Counted from the stretch's first letter, positions 25,625 to 35,749 are shown. The stretch: DNA of 42,328 bases from Planctomycetota bacterium (GCA_024278955.1 JAJRSE010000122.1:1-42328); one strand, 5' to 3'. Made by a program: numbers and translations. Notes: a model not told the origin generated them from the sequence alone.

Positions 25625-25723
25625 CGAGGCTAAAGGTGCTAGACTGTAAACTGTCGATTAGGAGCTTCTCCCAATCGCCTCACACAGTCTACCGCCTAAA
25701 CCCTTCGAGCGACAATCGTTAAG

Positions 25724-26044
25724 ATGCTGATTCCTCGTTTCTCGCTGCGAACCTCCTTAATTTTGCTTACTGTCTGCGCATTTTTCTTCCTCGTCATGGG
25801 CCGGGCGACTCGAGGAGATGCCTGGGCTATCGTGGTTACGTTCGCGGTACTTAGCGTTCTGTTCGCCTTCATTGTGCAAGCAATGTTCTACCTGCTGGCA
25901 AGGACTTTCGGAAAAATCGTAGGCGCTCAAATCTCCCCTGCAAAAACCAGCCAAGGAGGAATTCAATCAAGTATCGACGTACTCAAATCAACAGAACTTG
26001 ACAGCGTAAAGCACCAGGAAACATCCAGGAGCGATTCTCTATGA
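25724..26044 (+). CDS. Small two-helix membrane protein of unknown function
   Basis: This 106-residue protein opens with RFSLRTSLILLTVCAFFFLVMG, followed by a second hydrophobic segment (IVVTFAVLSVLFAFIVQAMFYLL) and a polar C-terminal tail. RFSLRT-type starts are a common form in planctomycete membrane proteins, from memory. Its stop overlaps the next start as ATGA (26041-26044), which indicates a coupled operon. It may be a small accessory of the exporter cassette. Confidence 0.75.
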   Translation: MLIPRFSLRTSLILLTVCAFFFLVMGRATRGDAWAIVVTFAVLSVLFAFIVQAMFYLLARTFGKIVGAQISPAKTSQGGIQSSIDVLKSTELDSVKHQETSRSDSL

Positions 26045-28188
26045 CCCCTAGGATGAATCCTGCGAAGAACATGAAGGACCATTTTCTTCGCCTGGGAGCG
26101 AATCTATGCGTCTCCTTTCTCTTGTTCCTACTTTCCAGCTCTGCCTATGCTATCAACGGCAATGTTTTCGTCTGGCCGCAACTTCCCAATGGCGTTGTCG
26201 CTTATGCCAAACAGTCTGGCCTGCAAGTCACGGTCGACACCACCTGGATCGGCAGTCGCGGCTATCGTCCCGTAAAAGTAACTCTTAACTCGCCGACCCC
26301 GGTTACCGGAGATGTGCAAGTCACGATACGTTTCCATGCCGGTTACTGGCGCAACCAGAACCAGTCGATCAGCGTGGAGCAAGATTTTGTGATTCCCCAG
26401 GGTTCCAGTACCGCAACGTCGACTTTGATTGTGCCTCAGTACCTCAACTGGGACGGGTTTGGTTGGGAAATCTGGGTCGACGGAAAGCTGGACAAAGGCC
26501 TTTCTCCCACGCATGTGGGTTTCAACCAGTCGCCGAATGGCAATACCCGCCATGCGGCAATGATTCTTCCGAGTAAGACCTTCAACTTAAATCCCGCGAA
26601 AAGCTTTGAACAATTTTCGGGAAACAACACTGAAGTCTTCTTGGCAACTGCCTCGCAGCTTCCGGAAAGTTGGATCGGCTACACCAACCTCGACATGGTG
26701 GTCGCGTTTCCCGAAGACTTGCAACGATGGAAAAAAACCTCTCCCAAACAATTTGCCGAGCTGCTCCGCTGGCTGCGAACCGGCGGCAACCTCTGGATTT
26801 TTAACGTCGGCGCTCAGTACGATGCGCTACCTCAACTCAATTCAACTCTTGGACTATCGCCAGGCTCCGAAGATTCTGAATCCCACCCAACCGAGCAGTT
26901 CGGTTGGCGGCCACTACCTTTGCGCTCGCAGACACAAAAGGGAGCCGATGCCTTGGTGATGCTTGAGGGGCGGACTAAACCTGAGACCACCAATCCGATT
27001 TTGTCCGAAGAGAACACCTTTCAAAAGTCCGTCGACCTAGCAAGCGACTCGCGCCATTGGTTCGCCGCAAGAACCTACGGCATGGGGACAATCACGGCGT
27101 TTCGTAAGTCGTATGCCCAGTTTTTTTCAAACGACACTTCCGCAATGACTGCCGTCCAGGCTTCTCTTCTCAACGAACGTATGGCCTGGGGCGTACGTCA
27201 TGGCAACTGGCCGGGGACTGGAAACCACGAGTTCAACAATCTGTTGATCCCCGACGTCGGCGCTGCTCCCGTATTAGAATTTCAATTACTCATCTCGCTT
27301 TTCATCCTCGCCATCGGCCCACTCAACTACTGGCTACTCAAACGCCGTCATAAGCTGCCTCTCATGCTGGTTACCGTTCCCGTCGCCGCCCTGGGCGCTA
27401 CGGCTTTACTTTTCGCCTATGGCATTTTATCCGACGGTTTCGAGGTTCGCGTTCGCGCACGGAGCTTCACGCTGCTCGACCAGACAACAGGCGAAGCAGC
27501 CTGTTGGGCCCGACTTTCCTACTATGCGGGATTGGCCCCCTCGAAAGGTCTGAAACTACCAAACGACACCGCGATCTACCCAATCCACCCCTCCGATTCA
27601 AGTTTCCGCCGCTCTCAGCAGCGAGCGAACCGAGAGCAACGCGAGCTAGAACGTGGAACAGAACAGTCGCTAACGCGAGGCTGGCTCGCTTCGCGGACCC
27701 CAACACAGTATCAAACGATCACCGCCCGGACGACTTCCAACCGACTTGATTTCAAACAGCAAGGCGACGGCCTAACCGTTACGAACAATCTTGGAGTAGA
27801 AGTCCAACTGCTAGCGGTCCAAGACCACGAGGGGAAATTCTTTGTCGCAAAAGCGATTGGAAAAGGCGACTCGGTTTCGCTTGGAAAGACGGAATTCATC
27901 CCCATCATGTCGCAGCTGCGAAGCTTGCTCACTGAAAACATTCCTGAATTCCCCGCAGGCTTTATTAACCCGCGAGCCGGAGGACAATCATGGAAGGGCG
28001 AGTTCACACTTTCGCAATCCTTGATGGAATCTCAAATCGACTCCATCATCTCACCCCTTGCCGAAGAATGGGGAAACAATTCTTATATCGCCATTACCAC
28101 AACCGGCCCCGAACTCTCTTTAGGGCTTAAAGATGCGGTCGAGTCAAATAGCTTCCACGTAGTACAGGGGATCTGGTCGCATGAGTAA
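26041..28188 (+). CDS. Large membrane-anchored protein of the ABC-2 cassette, unknown function
   Basis: This 715-residue protein has a signal peptide or first membrane segment near residue 20, and a long beta-rich N-terminal part (residues about 40-170). A middle region resembles the amidotransferase-like or Gld-type domains seen beside ABC-2 exporters (FAELLRWLRTGGNLWIFNVG). Two membrane helices follow near residues 415-465 (FQLLISLFILAIGPLNYWLL and a second helix), and then an extracytoplasmic or cytoplasmic C-terminal domain. An AGGAGC lies nine bases before the ATG at 26041. It overlaps the ATPase gene by eight bases. The resemblance to gliding GldG-type partners is weak, so I leave the function open. 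Confidence 0.75.
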   Translation: MTPRMNPAKNMKDHFLRLGANLCVSFLLFLLSSSAYAINGNVFVWPQLPNGVVAYAKQSGLQVTVDTTWIGSRGYRPVKVTLNSPTPVTGDVQVTIRFHAGYWRNQNQSISVEQDFVIPQGSSTATSTLIVPQYLNWDGFGWEIWVDGKLDKGLSPTHVGFNQSPNGNTRHAAMILPSKTFNLNPAKSFEQFSGNNTEVFLATASQLPESWIGYTNLDMVVAFPEDLQRWKKTSPKQFAELLRWLRTGGNLWIFNVGAQYDALPQLNSTLGLSPGSEDSESHPTEQFGWRPLPLRSQTQKGADALVMLEGRTKPETTNPILSEENTFQKSVDLASDSRHWFAARTYGMGTITAFRKSYAQFFSNDTSAMTAVQASLLNERMAWGVRHGNWPGTGNHEFNNLLIPDVGAAPVLEFQLLISLFILAIGPLNYWLLKRRHKLPLMLVTVPVAALGATALLFAYGILSDGFEVRVRARSFTLLDQTTGEAACWARLSYYAGLAPSKGLKLPNDTAIYPIHPSDSSFRRSQQRANREQRELERGTEQSLTRGWLASRTPTQYQTITARTTSNRLDFKQQGDGLTVTNNLGVEVQLLAVQDHEGKFFVAKAIGKGDSVSLGKTEFIPIMSQLRSLLTENIPEFPAGFINPRAGGQSWKGEFTLSQSLMESQIDSIISPLAEEWGNNSYIAITTTGPELSLGLKDAVESNSFHVVQGIWSHE

Positions 28189-29149
28189 CGCCAATGGATT
28201 CCACCCTGGCGAGCGTCGCCCGCTGATCGAGCTCCGCCGGCTATTTCGCTACTTTGGCGAAACGCGAGCCGTCGAAGATATGAGCTTCAAAGTCTACGCC
28301 GGCGAAGTCTTTGGTTACATCGGCCCCAACGGTGCCGGCAAGACCACAAGCATGAGAATCCTCGCCACGCTCGACGAGCCTACCGCTGGCGATGCCTTTG
28401 TCGACGGGTTCTCGGTGATCGACGACCCCGACCGTGTCCGCAGACGACTTGGTTTCATGCCCGACTATTTTGGGACCTACCAAAACGTCAACGTCCGCGA
28501 GTACCTCGATTTTTTTGCCCGTGCCTACGGAATGCGTGGCAGCGAGCGGCGTCGGGCCGTTGGCTCGGTCATGGAATTCACGATGCTCAACAAATTGGCC
28601 GAGAAACCAATCGACGGGCTCTCGAAAGGCATGAAGCAGCGTCTCTGCTTGGGCCGCACAATGATCCACGACCCGGCGGTCTTAATCCTCGACGAACCTG
28701 CCGCCGGTCTCGACCCGCGCGCCCGCATCGAGCTGCGAGAAATGATCGCCCAACTGGCCCAGCAAGGCAAAGCTGTTTTGATTAGTTCGCACATCCTCAC
28801 CGAGCTAGCCGAGATTTGCGACAAGGTTGGCATCATCGAAACGGGGCAACTTTTGGCCGTCGGCACGGTCGACGAAATTAGCGCCAAAAGCCAAGCGAAG
28901 AGCCAGGTAAGGCTCCGCACCTTGGACGACTCTCGACCACTACGCGCATGGCTGAGCCAGCAAAACGATATTACCAATTTAACTGCGGAAGCAGAATTGA
29001 TGACCTTCAACCACGATGGCGGCCAAAAAGAGCAAGCCTTGCTGCTACGAAAAATCGTCGAAGCAGGATTCGAGGTCGTTGAGTTTGCCAGTAAAACCAA
29101 AAGCCTAGAAGACGTCTTCCTGCATGTCACCGAGGGGAGAATCCAGTGA
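28181..29149 (+). CDS. ABC-2 type exporter ATP-binding protein
   Basis: This 322-residue ATPase has Walker [10 protein letters not shown], the signature in DGLSKGMKQRLCL (a degenerate LSGG form typical of ABC-2 exporters), and Walker B VLILDEPAAGLDPRAR with a switch His in ISSHILTEL. The C-terminal extension (EVVEFASKTKSLEDVFLHVTEG) is typical of the exporter class. It overlaps the previous gene by eight bases and the permease gene by four (GTGA), so the three form one coupled unit. Confidence 0.94.
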   Translation: MSNANGFHPGERRPLIELRRLFRYFGETRAVEDMSFKVYAGEVFGYIGPNGAGKTTSMRILATLDEPTAGDAFVDGFSVIDDPDRVRRRLGFMPDYFGTYQNVNVREYLDFFARAYGMRGSERRRAVGSVMEFTMLNKLAEKPIDGLSKGMKQRLCLGRTMIHDPAVLILDEPAAGLDPRARIELREMIAQLAQQGKAVLISSHILTELAEICDKVGIIETGQLLAVGTVDEISAKSQAKSQVRLRTLDDSRPLRAWLSQQNDITNLTAEAELMTFNHDGGQKEQALLLRKIVEAGFEVVEFASKTKSLEDVFLHVTEGRIQ

Positions 29150-30819
29150 CCAGCCTCCCTTCGAGCAATGCCGCCAACTCTTCGCCAAGCGAATCTCGCG
29201 TAAGCAGCTTGGTGACAGTACTTTCGCAAATCGGAGCTTGGCTCGAAGCCCTCGGCGATCGTGCCAACCCAATTCTCGTGAAAGAAACGCGACAAGCCCT
29301 AAAGAGTCGCCAATTCACCGGAACCTTCTTCATCGTCCTGGTCGCATGTTGGATTGCCAGCTTCGCGGTGGTCGCGATCTCGGGCCCCAGTGTCTACTAC
29401 GGTGCCGAAGGCTCGACCATGCTGATTGTCTACAGCGCGATCCTCGCCTTCCCACTCATGCTGATTGTCCCCTACTCGGCCTACCGTTCTCTCGCGGCTG
29501 AGCAAGAAGACAACACCTACGACTTGCTCTCGATCACGACCCTCACCACCGGTCAAATCATTGCCGGAAAACTAGGCAGTGCCGTCGTACAAATGCTCGT
29601 CTATCTCTCGGCCGTCAGCCCTTGCATCGCGTTCACGTATCTCTTGCGCGGCGTCGATGCTCTGACTATTCTGATGGTACTCGTCTATTTTTTCCTTGCT
29701 TCGCTAGGACTCTCGCTCTTGGCTCTCATGGCCGGCACGGCTGCAAAAGTACGTTACACACAAGTCATTCTTTCAGTTCTCTTGGTTTTAGGGTTGGCTT
29801 GGTTCTTCTTCGCCTCCATTTTTTTGGTAGGAGGTTTCATTCAAGAAAGCTACTCCTTCTTGCGTGAAACTTGGTTCTGGGTTGGCAACCTGGCTTTCCT
29901 AACCGTTTACGTCACCACTTTTGCCTTGATCCACGCAGCAGCTTCCGCACAAATTGCTTTCAGCAGCGAGAATCGCTCGACCCCAATTCGCCGAATTATG
30001 TTTGTTCAACAAGCATGTTTCGTAGGCTGGGTCGCTGGAGCCCTTAGTGCAGAAGATACACTGAAAGACTTAGGCGGAGCCATCTTCGCCTCCGCGTTCT
30101 TCCTTGGCCTCTATTGGTACGCGATGGGCGCATTACTCACTAGCGAATGGCCTTATCTCTCGAGACGCGTCCAACGAAGCTTGCCACAAAGCAAGATGGG
30201 GCGAATGTTTCTCACCTGGTTCAACCCTGGGCCAGGCACTGGCTATGTGTTTTGTGTGGCAAACTTGTCGATGATCGCAATAACAGGCCTCATTCTTATC
30301 GGCTTCTTTTCTTCCGTCATGACAACCAATCCCTCGGTCGACCAGCTTCTTTACTTCCTTCTGATCGGTTGGTCGTATACCGTTATTTTCCTTGGCGTAG
30401 GCCGACTTCTCATTAGTCTTGCGCGACGCTTTGTCTATGTTTCCATGACCGCAGGATTTCTTCTCCATGTGATCCTGCTATTAGTCGCCTGTGGCTTACC
30501 TCAAATTTTAGCGTTTATGTCTTCGCCCAATGGCTCGGTCCAATACGGGCTTTTGCACATGACCAATCCCATTTGGACGCTCTATCTACTCGTGAACAAT
30601 GGATCGACAGCGATCGAAGCTGCCACGCTAAGCTTTATCCTCATTCCTGCCGCCCTGATTGTTCTGCTTCTCAACATGCGAAGCGTCTCAGCTGAAATGC
30701 AATACCAGCGCAGTCTCTTGCCGACCCGTGTTGCAGAAGAAGAGGCCGAGCTGCACCCTGAACCAGAAGCCAAGGCAAGCAACCCTTGGGAAGAAGAGGA
30801 GAAGGCCAGCGAGCAGTAA
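29146..30819 (+). CDS. ABC-2 type exporter permease
   Basis: This 557-residue integral membrane protein has about twelve hydrophobic segments and the soluble N-terminal and loop regions of ABC-2 permeases, for example DRANPILVKETRQALKSRQFTGTFF before the first helix. The start is a GTG that overlaps the ATPase stop (GTGA). A C-terminal acidic tail rich in Glu (residues about 530-557) lies in the cytoplasm. The exported substrate is unknown. The partner at 26041-28188 suggests an envelope-related cargo or a mechanical role, not a simple drug pump. Confidence 0.9.
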   Translation: MTSLPSSNAANSSPSESRVSSLVTVLSQIGAWLEALGDRANPILVKETRQALKSRQFTGTFFIVLVACWIASFAVVAISGPSVYYGAEGSTMLIVYSAILAFPLMLIVPYSAYRSLAAEQEDNTYDLLSITTLTTGQIIAGKLGSAVVQMLVYLSAVSPCIAFTYLLRGVDALTILMVLVYFFLASLGLSLLALMAGTAAKVRYTQVILSVLLVLGLAWFFFASIFLVGGFIQESYSFLRETWFWVGNLAFLTVYVTTFALIHAAASAQIAFSSENRSTPIRRIMFVQQACFVGWVAGALSAEDTLKDLGGAIFASAFFLGLYWYAMGALLTSEWPYLSRRVQRSLPQSKMGRMFLTWFNPGPGTGYVFCVANLSMIAITGLILIGFFSSVMTTNPSVDQLLYFLLIGWSYTVIFLGVGRLLISLARRFVYVSMTAGFLLHVILLLVACGLPQILAFMSSPNGSVQYGLLHMTNPIWTLYLLVNNGSTAIEAATLSFILIPAALIVLLLNMRSVSAEMQYQRSLLPTRVAEEEAELHPEPEAKASNPWEEEEKASEQ

Positions 30820-30852
30820 CCAACTTTGCTCGGCTGAAATGCTTCCGAAACG

Positions 30853-31341
30853 CTAATTCTCTAGCGAAACCTGCCATCGCTGCCGACCCCGTTGCAGCAC
30901 CGCCACGGGTGGTTGAATCGAAATCACTTCGATCCCTCGCTCTTGGCTTCCAACGGCCAGCGGTGAAACTAACCCATCGATCGAAAGCACCACTCGCTGA
31001 TCTTTGACACGCACAAAGCCTAGAAGCTCAACCGAGTTTTCATTCCCATCAGGCGTTTTTATGATCCCTCGTCCCTGACGTTTCGGAGAGACAAACAACT
31101 CGACGCGATCAGGAAACGGCGATTCAAACGTGCCTAGCGGCTGGGTTGCCTGCTCTTCTGCTCCGGCAGTATCTTCAGCAGGCTCCTCGTCGGTACTCTC
31201 CGCCTCAATCTCAACCGCCTGAACTATGGGCGGAAAATTTGGCTCGCTTGCGGTTTTGCCAACGAGCGTCTCCGCCTCTTGTTGCGCACTGCAACCGCTC
31301 AGGCTAAGGCAAAGGACCAGGAGTATTCGGAATAGCTTCAT
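30853..31341 (-). CDS. PilP-like lipoprotein of the secretion/pilus operon
   Basis: This 162-residue protein has a lipoprotein signal with lipobox LSGC (Cys17) and a Glu-rich spacer. Its C-terminal beta domain (VELLGFVRVKDQRVVLSIDGLVSPLAVG) resembles the PilP/GspC homology region that contacts the secretin and inner-membrane platform. It is last in the operon, 158 bases after the secretin gene. The PilP assignment rests on that weak domain resemblance plus position. Confidence 0.6.
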   Translation of the reverse strand: MKLFRILLVLCLSLSGCSAQQEAETLVGKTASEPNFPPIVQAVEIEAESTDEEPAEDTAGAEEQATQPLGTFESPFPDRVELFVSPKRQGRGIIKTPDGNENSVELLGFVRVKDQRVVLSIDGLVSPLAVGSQERGIEVISIQPPVAVLQRGRQRWQVSLEN

Positions 31342-31499
31342 GTTTTTTAGGCCGTACGCGATTGGAAAAGAGCAAGAAACTCTTTCTCGCCGTACTGTAA
31401 GCCTAGGTTATCGCTAGCAACATCCCCTGGTATGCGGGATCGACTTCCCAAGAAAGCACCGAGACCTGAGAGAGCGATCTCTACGAACGACTGCAACCG

Positions 31500-33470
31500 T
31501 TATAATCCAAACATTCGACGAATCGTATTGGTTCGAGCTGTTTTCGACTTCTGAGTGGGCGAAGAGTCGATCAGCCTTTGTCGACGCGAGTCGGTGCCCT
31601 CGGCAGCCCGATACCTATCCTCAAATCCCTGCCGCAATGGTATCTGCACTCGCTGCGTTGAAGTAGAGTTCGACCCGCCTTGCGCCGTTGGAACATGGTA
31701 GTTCGGTTCTCCATCAACTTCAGGAAGTTGCAAAAGCTGATCTGCATTTAGAGAATCGCCAGAAAGCACTTCGCAATCCGATCCGCTTGATTCGCGACAT
31801 CCCTCTGCCACAGGAATTCGCCCTAGACGACAACCGACCGTTTCCTGAGCCATATATTCACGCGGATGAGAGGGTTGATCGTAGCTAATAATCTCTGGCA
31901 TGATAAACACGATCAACTCGCTTTCGCGCACATTCGTGTTTCGCGAGCGAAAAAGAGGTCCGATAAACCGCACGTCTTTAAGAAAAGGAATCCCGTTGAA
32001 GTCACCCGTGTCGCTCCTAAGGCGCAATCCACTGATAACAAGCGTATGCTTATTAACAACTCGCACCGTCGTATTAGCAAGCCGAGTGTCAATAATCGGC
32101 TGGTCCGTTTCGGTAAACCCCGAAAGACGGCTAAACTCCTGTTCGATACGCATCTTTACGGTTCCGTCCGAAGCAATCGTTGGCGTGACCTTCAGCTTGA
32201 TGCCTACGTCCTTAAACATGGTCGTGCCGATCTGCCCTCCTAGCGACGATTGCGTAAGCTGCTGAAAGGGGATCTGCTGCACGCTGCTCATATCCGCAGT
32301 TTCGTTATCTTCTACGGTCAAATGTGGATCTGCGAGTAGACGAGCATCGCTAGCGGTTTGCAAAAACTGTCCCACAACGGAAATATCAAAGTTCCGAGTA
32401 AGACTCTGAACAGTAAACAGCCCACCGTTTGCACCGGCTGCGAGTGGCACAAGCGTTTGCGTGCCAAGTCCAATCAATTGCTGAGGCTCTCCCTCTCCAT
32501 CCAGGTTGTTGCCCTTACCGGCATTTGTCCAGTTGAATCCTAACTGTTCAACATCCTGCAAGCTAATGTCATAAATCAGAGCCGTGATGCGAACCTGGGG
32601 ACGGGGGCGATCGATTCTTTCCAGCACTTTGCGCACCATTTCAAGGTTCGACGCATAGTCGACAACCACCATGCGGTTCTCGTCGGGCATGGTCGAAACT
32701 CGACCAGCTTGACTTAACACCGCGTTGAGAGGCTCTTTAGCGTTATCAACCGGAATAAATTGGGTCTTAAAGTAAGCAACATCAAGACGTTTGTAGGTTT
32801 CAGCAGGGATGCCACCGGTCATCTTGGCTGCCGAAGCATCCATTTGCGAGATGAAATTCCGAATCGTAGCAACGCGATCGCTAAAATCTACGACCAGTAG
32901 GCTTCGCGCAGAAGGTAACGCCTGAATTTTCCCTTCATTACTTAGCAACAGTCGGGCACCTTCAACAACTTCCTGTAAATCGCTATGAATAAGAGGAATC
33001 GCAGCCGACTCGAAAAGCGGATTTGCGCTGCCCACGTCCTGAGCGCGTTGAACGACCAGCGTATCTCCCACGGCCCGATAGCTGTAGCCATTCGCTAGCA
33101 AAATGGCATCGAGGATCTCTCTGAGCGGCGTATCCCGGTAAACACAACTCACCGTTCCTTGGACGTCCTTGCCGATCATGATATTCACCCGCCAGCTCGA
33201 GCCAATGGTGAATAAAGCCTTTCCCATAGTAGCGTCTTGCAGAGAAAGGTCTCCGCGTTCTTCCAAGGCGATCGCCAATGGAACCAGTCGCTTTTTCGGA
33301 ACGGGAGCCGTAGGAAGCACTTCTACGGGGAGAAGAGTATTTTCGACATCCGAGTTTTCAACATCAGAGACTTGCGCATCCGACTGCTCCGGCGCACATG
33401 TATGCACCAAAGCGCACGCGACAATCAAGCGCGCGACTCGCAATCTATACTTCCCCCTGGTCTTGAGCAT
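31500..33470 (-). CDS. Secretin of the type II secretion/type IV pilus machine
   Basis: This 656-residue outer-membrane channel protein has a signal peptide (residues 1 to about 32) and an STN-like domain (about 90-142). N1-type repeats follow (about 150-285), then the secretin core (about 295-530) with VTPTIASDGTVKMRIEQEF and the family signature GLRLRSDTGDFNGIPFLKDVRFIGPLF. The C-terminal 120 residues are Ser/Gln-rich. It is the export gate for the machine encoded upstream. A GGGAGG seven bases before the ATG sets the start. Whether it works with GspD-type or PilQ-type partners is undecided. Confidence 0.93.
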   Translation of the reverse strand: MLKTRGKYRLRVARLIVACALVHTCAPEQSDAQVSDVENSDVENTLLPVEVLPTAPVPKKRLVPLAIALEERGDLSLQDATMGKALFTIGSSWRVNIMIGKDVQGTVSCVYRDTPLREILDAILLANGYSYRAVGDTLVVQRAQDVGSANPLFESAAIPLIHSDLQEVVEGARLLLSNEGKIQALPSARSLLVVDFSDRVATIRNFISQMDASAAKMTGGIPAETYKRLDVAYFKTQFIPVDNAKEPLNAVLSQAGRVSTMPDENRMVVVDYASNLEMVRKVLERIDRPRPQVRITALIYDISLQDVEQLGFNWTNAGKGNNLDGEGEPQQLIGLGTQTLVPLAAGANGGLFTVQSLTRNFDISVVGQFLQTASDARLLADPHLTVEDNETADMSSVQQIPFQQLTQSSLGGQIGTTMFKDVGIKLKVTPTIASDGTVKMRIEQEFSRLSGFTETDQPIIDTRLANTTVRVVNKHTLVISGLRLRSDTGDFNGIPFLKDVRFIGPLFRSRNTNVRESELIVFIMPEIISYDQPSHPREYMAQETVGCRLGRIPVAEGCRESSGSDCEVLSGDSLNADQLLQLPEVDGEPNYHVPTAQGGSNSTSTQRVQIPLRQGFEDRYRAAEGTDSRRQRLIDSSPTQKSKTARTNTIRRMFGL

Positions 33471-33538
33471 GTGTCCTCCCTGACACGTCTCTTCACAACA
33501 GACTCTTACTCTCGTCTACTCTTGTTGTCTAATTGCGG

Positions 33539-34165
33539 CTAGGTAGTTTTATGTCGACTCAATGCAAACAGTCTTAATTCAAGATCCAGCGCCACGGATC
33601 CTCCGCGACGCCCTGCTCCATGCAAATGGAGTCGTTGTGGGTACGCAAACGTATTGTCTTCATGCAGCTTGTCGAGCAAGCCGCAGATATTCTCCATCGT
33701 TCCGTCAACCGACAAAGCTACGTTCCGACGTTCTAAAACAAACGGGGTGCTTTTTTCGGTCACTTTTCCTGCTACTGGCTTCTTCAGTGGATTGTCATTC
33801 TCCAGCCAAGGCCGAAGCGTCGGGGCGCTGACGTCAATTCGCCGTAGGTGACACCCCGAATCTCGGATCATTTCAACCAAACGCCCCCGATACTGGCTCA
33901 ACGAATGCTGGGAAACAGAGCGCGATTCAAAACGACCAATCTCTTCGGTCAACTCCGCTACGCGTTTCTCAAAGGCTGGCAATATTTTCGCGGTCTCTTG
34001 GGCATGATCCAATTCTTCGGCAAGAGCCCTACGACTCTCCTTCTTGTCAAAATAGTCATCGACCAACGGTATAAGTACCACAAGCCCAACTAATGCTGTA
34101 ACGATTACAACGATTAGCTTGCGATGGGTGCTTTCGCAAAATCTGCGGATTGGGGATTCATTCAT
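33539..34165 (-). CDS. PilO/GspM-like inner-membrane protein
   Basis: This 208-residue protein has one membrane helix near the N-terminus (VIVTALVGLVVLIPLVDDYF). A coiled-coil stretch (about residues 40-85) follows, and then a small ferredoxin-like domain near VALSVDGTMENICGLLDKLHE. This is the architecture of PilO and GspM, which link the cytoplasmic-ring protein to the secretin. Its start overlaps the PilMN-like gene by eight bases. No sequence signature separates PilO from GspM here. Confidence 0.75.
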   Translation of the reverse strand: MNESPIRRFCESTHRKLIVVIVTALVGLVVLIPLVDDYFDKKESRRALAEELDHAQETAKILPAFEKRVAELTEEIGRFESRSVSQHSLSQYRGRLVEMIRDSGCHLRRIDVSAPTLRPWLENDNPLKKPVAGKVTEKSTPFVLERRNVALSVDGTMENICGLLDKLHEDNTFAYPQRLHLHGAGRRGGSVALDLELRLFALSRHKTT

Positions 34166-35726
34166 TACGGGCCACCTCTTTTACGAATTCGGATAGATCG
34201 CCAAGCTTTAACTCAACGTCAAAGTTGATGACAGGGCCCGACGCCGATTGCCCTGCTTGCGTTCCACGCAAGGCGACATCGGAAAACCCAGGGGATCGCT
34301 CCAGCCAACGAACAAAGTCGAATACGCCAGCTTCAAGGTAACTCACCCCGCTTAGCTTTACCGATTGCATCTCATCAACGCTGAGGCTGCTGAGCCACAC
34401 GTCGCTGGGCATACAGTGCCCAACCTTAGCCACCGGGTCGGCTGCTGACAGTGATAGCATTCTCTCGGCAAGAGATTTGAGATGAACTAGCTTCGCGTCC
34501 ATTGATCTTAACTTAAGATTCAGCTCGCGAGACCGAGCTTGGGCAACCGCCAAGCCATCGACTTGCTGTTCCAATCTTTCGACAGCTACATTCTGCCGAT
34601 AATTCACCACATACACGCTCAACGCAATCAGAAATACCGCAGCCAATGGCAAAAAACTTCGGACTAAGATGGGCCGTAGCGGGGTTCTTCTGCTAGCAAC
34701 AATATGTTCCATAAAGTCCGGTGCGTCTCGCTCGCTACTTGGAAGATAAGTACTGAGCAACAAGCCTAGCACTGGCACGAGAGCCGAGTCTTCGGCTCCT
34801 TTCTCGAAATCCCAGGTGGCGAGAATTTTTCTCGGAGAAATCTCCTCGACGTCAAATTGTTCGCAAGCAGCAAAGGCAGGTAGCACGCTAGCTACCGACT
34901 CTTTCTCACCGCAGAAGTAGATACGTCGAAGCGTCGGGGGCGGCTCTCGCAACTGCCGTGCTACATGCCGTTGAAGCCGACTCAAGTGATTTTTTACGAC
35001 TTCTACGAGCTCTTCCGAATCCCCATGCCCCACGGGCCGGTAATCTAGTAGAAGCTGTCCACCTTGGCAAATCCCAAGCTCGACCGTGTTTTGATCGATA
35101 TGTACCAGCAGACAAGGTTCCGATGGCGCGTCCTGCAAGCGTCCAATCACTCGACTTGTGGAAACCAAGGAGGGTTCAATCGACTCAATCTGCAAGCCTG
35201 CATTACTCGCCGCCTCGTGAATGATGTCGAGCACATTCTTGTTACATACCGCAGCGACTGCATGTTGGTGCCTTGCATCTATTTGCTGTGAGCTGCTTAC
35301 CGTTACCTTTTCTCCAGTGCCCAACATCAGATACAAACGGCTGCGTTGCTCCAGCTGTTGCAACTCGCTACGCACCTCATCGTTGGGTCCACGCAGAGCC
35401 TTTGTGACACAAAATTCTCCTCCGAGAACAACTTGGACGCGTGCACCTGGCAAATCGTGCGACTCCGAGAGCTTACTCAGGGCACGACTCAGCTCTGCAA
35501 GCCCTGCCTGGCTATTGAGCGAAGGGGCTTCAATGCGCCATGGCAGGTAAGCGGAACTTACTCGGTCGGAAGTTTCCTCTGAGGTCTTGTCCAGCATCAC
35601 AAGACGAAGATCGCTTGCTGAAATCTCGATCACGGCAAAACGCTCGCCTGCATTTCGATGCCGGTCTCGCGAACGCCGCCGCGCAGCGATTTTCCGCCGT
35701 TTCTCTGGGGTTCTTCTATCTGCCAT
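34158..35726 (-). CDS. Fused PilM-PilN (GspL-like) assembly protein
   Basis: This 522-residue protein carries an actin-like cytoplasmic domain (residues about 30-330, with FAVIEISASDLRLVMLD and LLVHIDQNTVELGIC). A membrane helix follows near 355-376, and then a PilN-type periplasmic domain with coiled coil (about 380-520). In many pilus systems PilM and PilN are separate; GspL of type II systems has the joined form. The N-terminal 25 residues are unusually basic (RRKIAARRRSRDRHR). It overlaps the PilO-like gene by eight bases. It should dock the assembly ATPase to the membrane platform. Confidence 0.85.
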   Translation of the reverse strand: MADRRTPEKRRKIAARRRSRDRHRNAGERFAVIEISASDLRLVMLDKTSEETSDRVSSAYLPWRIEAPSLNSQAGLAELSRALSKLSESHDLPGARVQVVLGGEFCVTKALRGPNDEVRSELQQLEQRSRLYLMLGTGEKVTVSSSQQIDARHQHAVAAVCNKNVLDIIHEAASNAGLQIESIEPSLVSTSRVIGRLQDAPSEPCLLVHIDQNTVELGICQGGQLLLDYRPVGHGDSEELVEVVKNHLSRLQRHVARQLREPPPTLRRIYFCGEKESVASVLPAFAACEQFDVEEISPRKILATWDFEKGAEDSALVPVLGLLLSTYLPSSERDAPDFMEHIVASRRTPLRPILVRSFLPLAAVFLIALSVYVVNYRQNVAVERLEQQVDGLAVAQARSRELNLKLRSMDAKLVHLKSLAERMLSLSAADPVAKVGHCMPSDVWLSSLSVDEMQSVKLSGVSYLEAGVFDFVRWLERSPGFSDVALRGTQAGQSASGPVINFDVELKLGDLSEFVKEVARNE

Positions 35727-35749
35727 GATTCTCTCTCAAGTCTCTGTTT

